This document shows, in pieces, positions 1 to 7,438 of a stretch of DNA of 56,132 bases; position 1 is the stretch's first letter, and each line of letters opens with the position of its first letter. Source of the stretch: JBGSMF01 sp964651475. GTDB taxonomy: Bacteria; Chloroflexota; Anaerolineae; Fen-1058. Made by a program: the position numbers and the translations under genes. The DNA lies in assembly GCA_964651475.1 (NCBI GenBank), contig CAZYXV010000025.1:1-56132 (forward strand). Direction: 5' to 3'. The notes below the pieces were generated by a model, which saw nothing but the letters and a program-made list of their open reading frames with translations, was not told the origin of the DNA and ran no database searches.

Positions 1-52
1 TCGCACCCTCGCAATGACAACAAAATTGCAGATTGTGCCCGCGCCCAGTATA
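1..52. repeat. Arm of a palindromic repeat element, inverted copy of 3412-3463
   Basis: The first 52 bases are the exact reverse complement of 3412-3463. They include the common core tcattgcgag and the side arm around caaaattgcag. The rest of this copy lies outside the window, so only one end is seen. With the copy at 3412 it forms a long inverted repeat around the first three genes. Confidence 0.85.
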
Positions 53-84
53 TAATCCCGCTGGCAAGGGAAAAGTGTATTTTT

Positions 85-1971
85 ATGAATCTCGCGTCAC
101 AACTAGACCGCATTTTGGTTCGGGTAGAAAAGCCGGGCCGCTACGCTGGCGGCGAATGGGGCAGCGTCGTTAAAGATTGGGACGCCGCGCCGCTGCGCGT
201 GGCCCTGTGCTTCCCAGACGTTTACGAAATCGGCATGTCTAACCTGGGGCTGGCCGTGTTGTACGATATCCTCAATCGCCAGCCCGACATCCTGGCCGAA
301 CGTGTGTATGCCCCCTGGCCAGATATGCAGGCGCAACTGCGCCAGGCCGGCCTGCCGCTCTATTCGCTCGAAAACAAGCGCCCGCTTTCCGGGTTCGACC
401 TGGTGGGCTTTAGCCTGCCCTACGACCAGTTGTACACGAATGTCTTGACCATGCTCGAGCTGGGCGGCCTCCCCGTGCTGGCCGCTGAACGCCGCGACGA
501 GCATCCCATTGTCATCGCCGGCGGGCACGCCGCGTACAACCCGGAGCCGATGAGCGATTTCATAGATGCGTTCGTCATCGGCGAAGGAGAAGAGGCAATA
601 GTGGATATTGCGCATTGCATAATACGCAATACGCAATACGCAATAGACGATACGCACCACACATCACGAGATTCGCTACTCCACCACCTGGCAACCATCC
701 CCGGCGTATACGTGCCGCGCTTTTACGACGCGCGCTATCACGACGATGGGACCATTGCCGCTGCCGCGCCCAATGTCCCCGGCGTGCCGGAGCGCGTCAC
801 CAAGCGCATCGTGCCCGTGCTGCCGCCCCTCCCTACCCGCTTTATAGTTCCCTTTATTGATACGACGCACAACCGCGCCATGGTCGAAATCATGCGCGGC
901 TGCACGCGCGGCTGCCGCTATTGCCACGCCGGCTTTGTCACCCGCCCCGTGCGCGAGCGGCCCGTCGAGCAGATTCTCACCGCCGTAGATGAGATTCTAA
1001 GCGCGACGGGCTACGAGGAAGTGGGGCTGCTGTCGCTGTCGTCGAGCGATTATTCACACATAAAAGAACTGGTCGAGCGGCTGGGCCAGAAATACGCCGG
1101 GAAGAACGTGGCGCTTTCGCTGCCCAGCCTGCGCATTGACTCGTTTTCGGTGGACCTGGCCGACACGCTCAAAGAAGGCCGGCGCACGGGTTTTACGTTT
1201 GCGCCGGAAGCCGCCACCGAGGCGCAGCGCCGCCGCATCAACAAATTTATCCCCCACCAGCAGGTGTTGGATACAGCGCGCCTGGTCTTTGAGCGCGGCT
1301 GGCGCACCATCAAGCTCTATTTTATGATCGGCCATCCCGACGAAACGCTGGAAGACGTGCAGGCCATCGTTGAACTGAGCCAGGCCGTGCTGGCGCAAGG
1401 CCGCAAGGTGCACGGCAAAGCCGCCCAGGTCAACATTGGCTGCGCCACGTTTATCCCCAAGCCGCACACGCCATTTCAGTGGACTGTGTTGGATAGCCAG
1501 GACGCTATTCAGCAAAAACAAGCGCTGCTCAAAAATCAATTGCGCAAGCCGGGACTCAAACTCAACTGGGTGGAGCCGGAAGAGACCTTTTTAGAGGCGG
1601 TCCTGTCCCGCGGCGACCGGCGGCTGGGGCAAGTGATTTACAGGGCGTGGCAACTGGGCGCGCAGTTTGACGCCTGGAGCGAGCATTTTCGGTTCGAGGC
1701 GTGGCAGCAAGCCTTTGCGGAAGGTGGCATAGACCCGGCATTTTACGCCTATCGCCCACGCGCGTTGGACGAGGTATTTCCGTGGGATCACATTGACGTT
1801 GGCGTGCACAAGGCTTTTTTGCGAAAGGATTACGTGATGGGCCAGCGCGGCGAGACGCGCCCCGATTGCCGCGAGAAATGTTTTGCCTGCGGCATCTCGT
1901 CTACATTTAACGCGCTGCGCGCCAATGCGCTGGCGGACTGGTTCTGCCCGCCGCCCAAGGATGAAAAGTAA
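85..1971 (+). CDS. TIGR03960-type radical SAM protein with B12-binding-like N-terminus
   Basis: A 628-residue radical SAM protein of the YgiQ/TIGR03960 type. The N-terminal 180 residues look like the cobalamin-binding-like Rossmann domain of B12-radical SAM enzymes (FPDVYEIGMSNLGL, VIGEGEEA). The radical SAM cluster motif CTRGCRYC follows at about residues 273-280. A Cys pair near the C-terminus (CREKCFACG) is also typical. The substrate is not known; members often sit next to DUF2344 and RNase G genes and may modify RNA or tRNA. The DUF2344 partner follows after three bases, so the two are co-translated. Residues about 177-196 come from a short repeat that has entered in frame. The ATG at 85 has no strong ribosome binding site, but the start fits the family. 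Confidence 0.93.
   Translation: MNLASQLDRILVRVEKPGRYAGGEWGSVVKDWDAAPLRVALCFPDVYEIGMSNLGLAVLYDILNRQPDILAERVYAPWPDMQAQLRQAGLPLYSLENKRPLSGFDLVGFSLPYDQLYTNVLTMLELGGLPVLAAERRDEHPIVIAGGHAAYNPEPMSDFIDAFVIGEGEEAIVDIAHCIIRNTQYAIDDTHHTSRDSLLHHLATIPGVYVPRFYDARYHDDGTIAAAAPNVPGVPERVTKRIVPVLPPLPTRFIVPFIDTTHNRAMVEIMRGCTRGCRYCHAGFVTRPVRERPVEQILTAVDEILSATGYEEVGLLSLSSSDYSHIKELVERLGQKYAGKNVALSLPSLRIDSFSVDLADTLKEGRRTGFTFAPEAATEAQRRRINKFIPHQQVLDTARLVFERGWRTIKLYFMIGHPDETLEDVQAIVELSQAVLAQGRKVHGKAAQVNIGCATFIPKPHTPFQWTVLDSQDAIQQKQALLKNQLRKPGLKLNWVEPEETFLEAVLSRGDRRLGQVIYRAWQLGAQFDAWSEHFRFEAWQQAFAEGGIDPAFYAYRPRALDEVFPWDHIDVGVHKAFLRKDYVMGQRGETRPDCREKCFACGISSTFNALRANALADWFCPPPKDEK
613..672 (+). repeat. In-frame short-repeat insertion inside the radical SAM gene
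   Basis: This stretch contains a tandem of about 7 bases (acgcaat repeated) and adds the residues CIIRNTQYAIDDTHHTSRD between the B12-like domain and the conserved segment HLATIPGVYVPRFY. Related taatacg/acgcaat tracts occur at 52008-52027 and near 51568-51590. The reading frame is kept and the linker is lengthened by about 15-20 residues relative to what I expect for the family. Confidence 0.7.
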
Positions 1972-1974
1972 AAG

Positions 1975-2622
1975 TTGGAAAACACAAGGCTGCGAATGAC
2001 TTTTACCAAGCAAGGCGCGCTGCGCTACGTGGGCCACCTGGATATGGCCAAGATGTGGGAGCGCATTTTTCGACGCGCCGGCTTGCCGCTGGCTTTTTCG
2101 CAAGGCTTTCATCCACAGCCCAAAATCCAGTTCGCCTCGGCCCTGCCGCTAGGCTGCGCTGGCGCTGCCGAAATGATGGACGTGACCCTGTCCCAGCCGC
2201 TCGCGCCCGAGGCGGTGTTACAGGCCCTCGCCCCGCAACTGCCCGATGGCGCGCGCGTGCTGTCCATCGAACACGTCCCCCTCAATGCGCCGGCGCTCCA
2301 GGCCACGCTGCAATCCGCCGACTATACGCTGAGCATCGAAACGAGCGAGCCTGCCCCAGCCCTGTGCCAGCGCATACAAGCTTTGCTGAACTCCCCCACC
2401 CTGCCCCGCCAGAGGCGCGGCAAAGCTTATGACCTGCGCCCCCTCATCATTGACCTGCGCGTGCAAGAGGTCGAGCCAGGACGGATCACGCTGTGGGCGC
2501 GCTTGCGCGCCAGCCAGGAAGGCGGGTCGGGGCGCCCCGACGAGTTGTTGGAGGCATTAGGGCTGGGCAGCGCGCCGGCAACGATTTGCCGCACCGGCTT
2601 ATGGTTTGGAGAGCCCCCGTAG
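1975..2622 (+). CDS. DUF2344 / TIGR03936 family protein
   Basis: A 215-residue protein of the DUF2344 (TIGR03936) family. The N-terminal signature GHLDMAKMWERIFRRAGLP followed by FSQGFHPQPKIQFA is typical. The family is usually encoded beside, or fused to, the TIGR03960 radical SAM protein, as here, and is thought to work with it, possibly in RNA modification; the reaction is unknown. The TTG at 1975 lies three bases after the upstream stop; an ATG at 1996 is the alternative. I prefer TTG because the family normally has a few residues before MTFTKQG. Translational coupling is likely. Confidence 0.9.
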   Translation: MENTRLRMTFTKQGALRYVGHLDMAKMWERIFRRAGLPLAFSQGFHPQPKIQFASALPLGCAGAAEMMDVTLSQPLAPEAVLQALAPQLPDGARVLSIEHVPLNAPALQATLQSADYTLSIETSEPAPALCQRIQALLNSPTLPRQRRGKAYDLRPLIIDLRVQEVEPGRITLWARLRASQEGGSGRPDELLEALGLGSAPATICRTGLWFGEPP

Positions 2623-2708
2623 TGAAAGGACCGTTAGAGATAGCCGGGGCAGAAAAGTGGATCTATATCAGCGATCCAGACAATAATGTGTTAGGCCCGC
2701 TCAATTGA
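2623..2708 (+). pseudogene. Possible C-terminal remnant of a VOC/glyoxalase-fold gene
   Basis: The frame that runs on after the DUF2344 stop encodes KGPLEIAGAEKWIYISDP and then DNNVLGPLN before a stop. YISDPDNNVL resembles the last strand of VOC (glyoxalase/bleomycin resistance) proteins, where a DPDGN motif is common. No start codon or N-terminal part is present, so it would be a dead fragment. The resemblance is short and could be chance. Confidence 0.35.
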
Positions 2709-2742
2709 ATAGGCGCAATACAAGGAATCAAAGGAGTAGCGA

Positions 2743-2976
2743 ATGGAAGATCTGATTAGAAGACTCAACGGTGCAAACATGGATATTGATCTAGCGACGC
2801 CGGAAAATACCATTTCTTGGCAACAGGATCAATGTCCTTGGAACAAAGACGATAAAAATGATAGCCACAAATGTGCGGTAAAGAACATCTCTATCTGCCG
2901 ATATTTTTGTGGCATTGAATATCTGGATACGCTTATATGCTGTTACCCTCATCCCAACCCTTTCAAGAGCAAGTAG
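2743..2976 (+). CDS. Small Cys-rich protein, conserved hypothetical
   Basis: A 77-residue protein behind a good ribosome binding site (aaggagtagcgaATG). The C-terminal half has spaced Cys residues in CPWNKDD, HKCAVKNISICRYFCGIEYLD and LICCYPHPNP. I recall similar small proteins in Chloroflexota and anaerobic Firmicutes, usually annotated hypothetical. The seven or so Cys plus one His suggest metal or Fe-S binding, but this is inference. Base composition is lower in GC than its neighbours. It stands alone: a repeat-rich gap follows, and the preceding 34 bases contain no other feature. Confidence 0.75.
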   Translation: MEDLIRRLNGANMDIDLATPENTISWQQDQCPWNKDDKNDSHKCAVKNISICRYFCGIEYLDTLICCYPHPNPFKSK

Positions 2977-3275
2977 GGGGATGTAAGTGACGAGCAAAAC
3001 ATTGCTCAGGTGGTTTGGCGAAAGGTTAGGGAATATCTACAGGGTTGAGCAGTTTTGTCTGCAAAACAAGAAAGCGGGCCTAACACCGCGTTCAGCCGAC
3101 TTGCCTTACGCGCCGAGTTTAATAATCGTTGTGTGTTCCAAATCGTTCTGAGCGAATAGGCAGGTCAGGCGCAAATCGGCAAGCGGCTGACGCTCACGAT
3201 AGAATACATTCAGTGGCTAAAGTAAACACACATCATCCTGAGAACTCGAATCGCCTTTGGCGCTATGCCAGGAAT

Positions 3276-3363
3276 CAGAAACTTGCAAAATGTCACTCTG
3301 AGGGCGCGCAGCACCCGAAGAGTCTAGACCCTTCGCTTCGCTCAGGGTGACAGCCAGTTTCTG
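3276..3363. repeat. MITE-like palindromic repeat, tgtcactctgag type
   Basis: Nested inverted repeats. The outer arms are cagaaact (3276-3283) and agtttctg (3356-3363). The inner arms are tgtcactctgag (3291-3302) and ctcagggtgaca (3341-3352). The core holds gcacccgaag and cccttcgcttcg. Elements of this style are scattered in many bacterial genomes. No ORF is inside. The rest of the gap 2977-3275 shows nothing I can name. Confidence 0.7.
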
Positions 3364-3411
3364 GTAAAGTCGAAGGAGAAGAGTCGCTCAGAAAGTTACC
3401 CTTTTACAAGC

Positions 3412-3586
3412 TATACTGGGCGCGGGCACAATCTGCAATTTTGTTGTCATTGCGAGGGTGCGAAGCACCCGAAGCAATCTCTGATCTGCAAGCGTACAGA
3501 TTGCTTCGCCGCTCGCCGCAGGCGGAGCGGCTCGCAATGACAGGATTGTGAAAAATTGCAATTTATGACCGCGTGCAGGATAGATA
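3412..3586. repeat. MITE-like palindromic repeat, tcattgcgag type
   Basis: A large imperfect palindrome of about 175 bp. The inner arms tgtcattgcgag (3445-3456) and ctcgcaatgaca (3531-3542) are perfect. The outer arms (3412-3444 and 3543-3586) are diverged copies of each other. The centre holds gaagcaatct and agattgcttc, again inverted. The left arm to base 3463 is repeated exactly, inverted, at the start of the window. A related element with different outer arms is at 9021-9170. It has no coding capacity, so any movement would need an enzyme supplied from elsewhere. Confidence 0.8.
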
Positions 3587-3659
3587 TGACCTGGTGACTT
3601 CACGGTCTACAGCAATAACCCATCGGCTAACAATGCCATGATACCATAAATGTTCTTTC

Positions 3660-4304
3660 TTATTCACGTTTCGCGCGCTGCTTTATCCGGCGGTAGTGCC
3701 GCCGTTGCTTGGCCCGGTTGCCGCAATCTTTGATGTCGCACCACTGGCGGCTGCGGTTCTTGCTCTTGTCCAGAAAGAGCCAGCCACAGCCGCGATCGTC
3801 GTTGCATTGCCCCACCCGCGCCAGCCACCTGTCCCAAGTCAACAGATCGGCCGCCGAGCGCGCTATCGGCCAGAGTATGCGATCCAACGCCACTTCACCG
3901 GCCCACCCCCACCGAAAACCGCTTGCCGTCGAGACAATCTGCGCTTTTGACAGCGCATTGGACAGTTCCCTGTTGAGGATTTCCAGGTCAGCCTGGGGCA
4001 AGGCGCGCCCACGCGCCTGCGCCGAAAAAATGCGATAGATGGCCTCGCGCAATTCGATGGCCTGGCTGAGCGTATGCGCCGCTCGCCCTGGATGACGCTC
4101 CGCCTCTTTGTTTAACGCATTGGCCTCGCTGGCCGAAATCACCCTCTTCGTCTCCGCCCAACTCACCAGGTCAGTATAATTGTTCAAATGCTCTTCCGGG
4201 TGGTCACTGGCGTGCCACTCGGCGGTATTGGCAAAATCGAGGCACAACTCAATGGTGTTCAAAACGGGTATCTCTTCACCAGTTGATTGTTTTTTTATCG
4301 CCAT
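3660..4304 (-). CDS. ABATE/CGNR zinc-finger protein (DUF1470)
   Basis: A 214-residue protein of the CGNR family. The N-terminal ABATE domain begins with IELCLDFANTAEWH. The C-terminal zinc finger has C-GWLFLDKSKNRSRQWCD with C-GNRAKQRRHYRR. Family members are putative transcription regulators, the CGNR finger being the likely DNA-binding part. It is transcribed away from the QueG-like gene. The shared 180-bp gap has a strong plus-strand promoter with a GTTATA/TATAAC inverted repeat that could be its target. Length is normal for the family. Confidence 0.93.
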   Translation of the reverse strand: MAIKKQSTGEEIPVLNTIELCLDFANTAEWHASDHPEEHLNNYTDLVSWAETKRVISASEANALNKEAERHPGRAAHTLSQAIELREAIYRIFSAQARGRALPQADLEILNRELSNALSKAQIVSTASGFRWGWAGEVALDRILWPIARSAADLLTWDRWLARVGQCNDDRGCGWLFLDKSKNRSRQWCDIKDCGNRAKQRRHYRRIKQRAKRE

Positions 4305-4325
4305 TTCATAACCTCCAATTTCATC

Positions 4326-4354
4326 TTGACAGGTTATAAATTTTATGCTACAAT
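4326..4354 (+). promoter_or_regulatory. Sigma70-type promoter with overlapping inverted repeat
   Basis: TTGACA (4326-4331), a 17-base spacer and TACAAT (4349-4354). The inverted pair GTTATA (about 4333) and TATAAC (about 4354) brackets the -10 region and could bind a regulator such as the divergent CGNR protein. It would give a leader of about 130 bases to the gene at 4489. Confidence 0.65.
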
Positions 4355-4488
4355 ATAACCCTCAAATGTATTTTAGAGAGTTATTTAGAAATGTCAAGCC
4401 GGCCGCCTGTGGCGACCCTGATGACTAGTCAACTATTCCTGCCAGATTTACAACTCCACGTGGGAGTCTGGCGGGCCGGAGGTGCGAA

Positions 4489-5424
4489 ATGGAACAAGTG
4501 ATTAAAAGATTATGTTCTCATCTGGAACAAGGCGGGTTTAGGGGGCGAGTCGTATCTATTCAACACCTTCTAGAACTGCAACACGAGATTGAGGACAGGC
4601 AGGCTCAGAGCCTCTTCGACGAGGCGTTTTACCGGGAACGCTTGACCTTTTTTGAATTCCAGCCGCCGGCTGATTTTCTTGCGGCCGCATCGCTCATTAT
4701 AGTCGCCGTGCCGCGCCCCCAAACCCAAACCACTTTCACCTGGAATGGGACAACGCTGGCGCTCGTCCTTCCTCCGACTTATTATCTTTATCAAGAGATT
4801 TCTCGCCAGGTAGAGGATCTTCTCACAAGATTCCTGGCTCCAGAAGGATACCACATTGCTTTAGCCAGGTTGCCGCAAAAGCTCGTCGCTGTGCGCAGTG
4901 GGCTGGCCGAGTATGGACGAAATAACATTAGCTATGTTTCTGGAATGGGGAGCTTTTTCCAACCAATCGTCTTTTACTCTGACTTGCCTTGCAAGGAAGA
5001 CGCCTGGCGCGAGCCACGCATGATGGATAGATGTCACGATTGCCGGGCCTGCCTGATCAAATGCCCCACCGGGGCAATCACTACTGAACGGTTCCTGCTC
5101 CACGCCGAACGCTGCATTGTATTTCACAACGAAAGGCCGCCCCACTATCCATTTCCTGCCTGGATTGACCCGGCCGCGCACAATTGCGTGATAGGTTGCA
5201 TGATCTGCCAACAATACTGCCCGGAGAACAAGCCATTCCTTGGATGGTTCGAGGGCAACGAGGAATTCTCTCACGAGGAAACCGCTATGCTCTTGGAAGG
5301 CATCTCGCGCGATCAGTTACCCGCTGCAACCGCGGCAAAGCTAGAACGGCTCGGGTTGATAGACGACTTGGCCGCTCTGCCTCGAAATCTGCGGGTTTTC
5401 TTTAAAGAAAAGCAGGCCGCTTAA
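4489..5424 (+). CDS. QueG-like double [4Fe-4S] cluster protein
   Basis: A 311-residue Fe-S protein related to epoxyqueuosine reductase. The C-terminal half has two ferredoxin-like cluster motifs: CHDCRACLIKCPTGAI, and then CVIGCMICQQYCPENKP. The N-terminal half matches the cobalamin-binding region of QueG only loosely. It lacks the HEAT repeat tail of QueG and is shorter, so it is more likely one of the many QueG-like reductases of unknown substrate. Ribosome binding site ggaggtgcgaaATG. A diverging CGNR regulator gene sits upstream and a palindromic hairpin follows the stop. Confidence 0.85.
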   Translation: MEQVIKRLCSHLEQGGFRGRVVSIQHLLELQHEIEDRQAQSLFDEAFYRERLTFFEFQPPADFLAAASLIIVAVPRPQTQTTFTWNGTTLALVLPPTYYLYQEISRQVEDLLTRFLAPEGYHIALARLPQKLVAVRSGLAEYGRNNISYVSGMGSFFQPIVFYSDLPCKEDAWREPRMMDRCHDCRACLIKCPTGAITTERFLLHAERCIVFHNERPPHYPFPAWIDPAAHNCVIGCMICQQYCPENKPFLGWFEGNEEFSHEETAMLLEGISRDQLPAATAAKLERLGLIDDLAALPRNLRVFFKEKQAA

Positions 5425-5514
5425 CGCCGCTCCGATTCAGATGAATTTCCCGCTACACAGGCCGGCCTGATCTTTTGTCGCGCCCACCCCGGTATATCTC
5501 TTGGCGACCATGGA

Positions 5515-5570
5515 AAATCACTGAAACACTGAATCAGTGGGCTAGACGGCAATCAGTGTTTCAGTGATTT
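5515..5570. terminator. Palindromic hairpin between convergent genes
   Basis: Perfect 18-bp arms, 5515-5532 and 5553-5570, containing actgaaacactga and tcagtgtttcagt, with a 20-base loop. It lies between the 3' ends of the QueG-like gene and the thiolase, so it can serve both as a terminator. The T run is short, so it may be a repeat element instead. Confidence 0.6.
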
Positions 5571-5592
5571 AGATGTCCTTGGGCGTGGCTGT

Positions 5593-6849
5593 TTACAGCC
5601 TCTCGACTATCGTCGCCTCGCCTTGCCCCACACCCACGCACAACGCCGCCAGCCCGTAATGGCTGCCGCGCTTGAGCATCTCGTGCACCAGCGTGGTGAG
5701 GATGCGCGCGCCGGAGCAGCCCAGCGGGTGCCCCAACGCAATCGCGCCGCCGTTGACGTTGAGTATTTCCGGCGGGATGCCCAATTCGCGCGCGCACGCC
5801 AATGCCTGCACCGCAAAGGCCTCGTTGACTTCAAACAGGTCAATGTCTTCAATCTTTAAGCCGGTGCGCGCCAGCACCTTGCGCGTGGCCGGGATAGGGC
5901 CGTAACCCATCGTGCGCGGATTGACGCCCGCAGCGGCGGAGGCAACCCAACGCACCATGGGCGCAAGGCCCAACTCGCGCGCCTTGTCCGCGCTCATCAT
6001 CAAAATCGCTGCCGCGCCGTCGTTGAGTCCCGACGCATTGCCGGCCGTGACCGTGCCGCCTTTGCGAAAAACAGGGTTGAGTTTGCCAAGTTGTTCCATA
6101 CTCGTGTCAAGCTCGATCGTGCCGCCCGCCCCCCCAGCGGGGTCGGGTAGTTTCTTGTAGCGCGGGTGCTCGTCGGTATCCACTACAATTGGACTGCCTT
6201 TTTTCTGCGGAATGAGCACCGGCACGATTTCGTCCTTAAAGCGGCCGGTCTTGATGGCCTCGACTGCCTTGCGCTGGCTCGACAGTGCGAACTCGTCTTG
6301 CATCTGGCGCGTGATTTCGGGGTGTTCGGCGTAAATGTTTTCGGCCGTCTCGCCCAATCCTTCCGGCGGGCAATTGAATTCGGCTTCCAGGCGCGGGTTG
6401 ACCAGGCGCCAGCCCAGCGTGGTGTCGTACATGGTCACATTGCCGGTGGGGTAGGCGCGTTCCGCTTTGGGCATCACCCACGGCGCGCGGCTCATGCTCT
6501 CCACGCCGCCTGCAATGTACACGTCGCCCTCGCCGCACGCAATGGCCCGCGCCGCCGCATTGACCGCCGCCAGCCCGCTGGAACACAAGCGATTGAACGT
6601 CACCCCCGCCACGCTCTGCGGGAATCCCGCCAGTAGCAGCGCCATGCGCGCCACGTCGCGGTTGTCTTCGCCGCCCTGGTTCGCGCAGCCCAGATAGACC
6701 TCCTCAATCAGCGCCGGGTCAATCCCAGAGCGTTTGACCACTTCGGCCAGCGCCACCGCGGCCAGATCGTCCGGGCGCACACCTGCCAACCCCCCACCGT
6801 GCCTGCCAATCGGCGTGCGGACGGCTTGAATGATTACGACGTTCTTCAT
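5593..6849 (-). CDS. Thiolase (acetyl-CoA acetyltransferase / 3-ketoacyl-CoA thiolase)
   Basis: A 418-residue thiolase. It would condense or cleave acyl-CoA in fatty-acid or aromatic degradation. Landmarks are the nucleophilic Cys in FNRLCSSGLAAV, VNEAFAVQ, the His/Cys region GGAIALGHPLGCSGAR and the second active Cys in LCVGVGQG. The segment GGVESMSRAPWVMPK is also standard. Sequence details resemble PcaF/FadA-type enzymes, but the substrate cannot be fixed. Start ATG with aggagaatcttgct just upstream. No other beta-oxidation gene is close, so it stands apart from a pathway operon. Confidence 0.95.
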   Translation of the reverse strand: MKNVVIIQAVRTPIGRHGGGLAGVRPDDLAAVALAEVVKRSGIDPALIEEVYLGCANQGGEDNRDVARMALLLAGFPQSVAGVTFNRLCSSGLAAVNAAARAIACGEGDVYIAGGVESMSRAPWVMPKAERAYPTGNVTMYDTTLGWRLVNPRLEAEFNCPPEGLGETAENIYAEHPEITRQMQDEFALSSQRKAVEAIKTGRFKDEIVPVLIPQKKGSPIVVDTDEHPRYKKLPDPAGGAGGTIELDTSMEQLGKLNPVFRKGGTVTAGNASGLNDGAAAILMMSADKARELGLAPMVRWVASAAAGVNPRTMGYGPIPATRKVLARTGLKIEDIDLFEVNEAFAVQALACARELGIPPEILNVNGGAIALGHPLGCSGARILTTLVHEMLKRGSHYGLAALCVGVGQGEATIVERL

Positions 6850-6882
6850 AGCAAGATTCTCCTGTTAAAAGTTAAGTAGAAA

Positions 6883-6932
6883 GTGGAAAGTAGAATGTGG
6901 AAAACCCTTACTTTTTACCTTCTACTTTCCAC
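6883..6932. repeat. Palindromic gtggaaagtagaa repeat
   Basis: Arms gtggaaagtagaa (6883-6895) and ttctactttccac (6920-6932) form a hairpin. It overlaps the last codons and stop of the DUF4870 gene (WKVEGKK-stop), so a repeat has supplied the C-terminus of that protein. Confidence 0.7.
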
Positions 6933-7324
6933 CCCAGTAACGGATAGCGATAGGCCTGTCCCTTGAGCGCAACCGCCGCCGCGCGCAGGCGCAGCAGCAG
7001 CACGAGCGTCAACACAATCAGCAAGCCAGCCAGGCTGCATATCGGCGCACCAAACGTCAACAAAGCGAGGATCACGAGAGACGTGTCGGGGCGCTCCGCG
7101 AGCCTGGCGCCGCTGCTCACGCTGGCAACCAACACAGCCAACAAAATAGCCACTGCGATCAACAACACGACGTCGAGCAAGATAGACTGAACGGCGTGCT
7201 GGCGCACAAACGCAGAACGCTTGCGCCATGCCAGCCACACGGGCAAGGCAGCCACGAGTCCTACCAATTGCGCCAAACCAGCCATGCTTTGCTCGTCTTT
7301 GCTCGGGACTTGTTCTGCGCTCAT
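6908..7324 (-). CDS. DUF4870-like membrane protein
   Basis: A 138-residue integral membrane protein with three hydrophobic stretches (about 15-30, 50-68 and 85-112). The motif KDEQSMAGLAQLVGLV and FVRQHAVQSILLDVV match the DUF4870 (Tic20-like) family, whose function is unknown. The last residues WKVEGKK are encoded by a palindromic repeat, so the native end may have been replaced. It is read in the same direction as the thiolase, with about 60 bases between. Confidence 0.8.
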   Translation of the reverse strand: MSAEQVPSKDEQSMAGLAQLVGLVAALPVWLAWRKRSAFVRQHAVQSILLDVVLLIAVAILLAVLVASVSSGARLAERPDTSLVILALLTFGAPICSLAGLLIVLTLVLLLRLRAAAVALKGQAYRYPLLGWKVEGKK

Positions 7325-7391
7325 TTATACCCACACACATTTGAATTTCACGACGTGCCAAGTATACCGTTCAATGGCATTAAGAGCAAAC

Positions 7392-7413
7392 AGCCCCGCT
7401 ATGCAGCGGGGCT
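7392..7413 (-). terminator. Hairpin downstream of the LysM/PA14 gene
   Basis: Arms agccccgc (7392-7399) and gcggggct (7406-7413) with a 6-base loop. On the minus strand it follows the stop of the 7439-8692 gene by 26 bases and is followed by gtttgctctt. It is a plausible intrinsic terminator. Confidence 0.6.
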
Positions 7414-7438
7414 GACTTGCAGCGGGCGAGCAAAAAAG

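Noticed and set aside
2493..2708. A real 71-residue gene overlapping the DUF2344 end
   Set aside because: The first part is out of frame within the DUF2344 gene; only the last 28 codons look protein-like, so I list a possible remnant.
4489..5424. Naming this gene queG
   Set aside because: It is shorter than QueG, lacks the HEAT tail and the full cobalamin-binding region, and has no queuosine genes around it.
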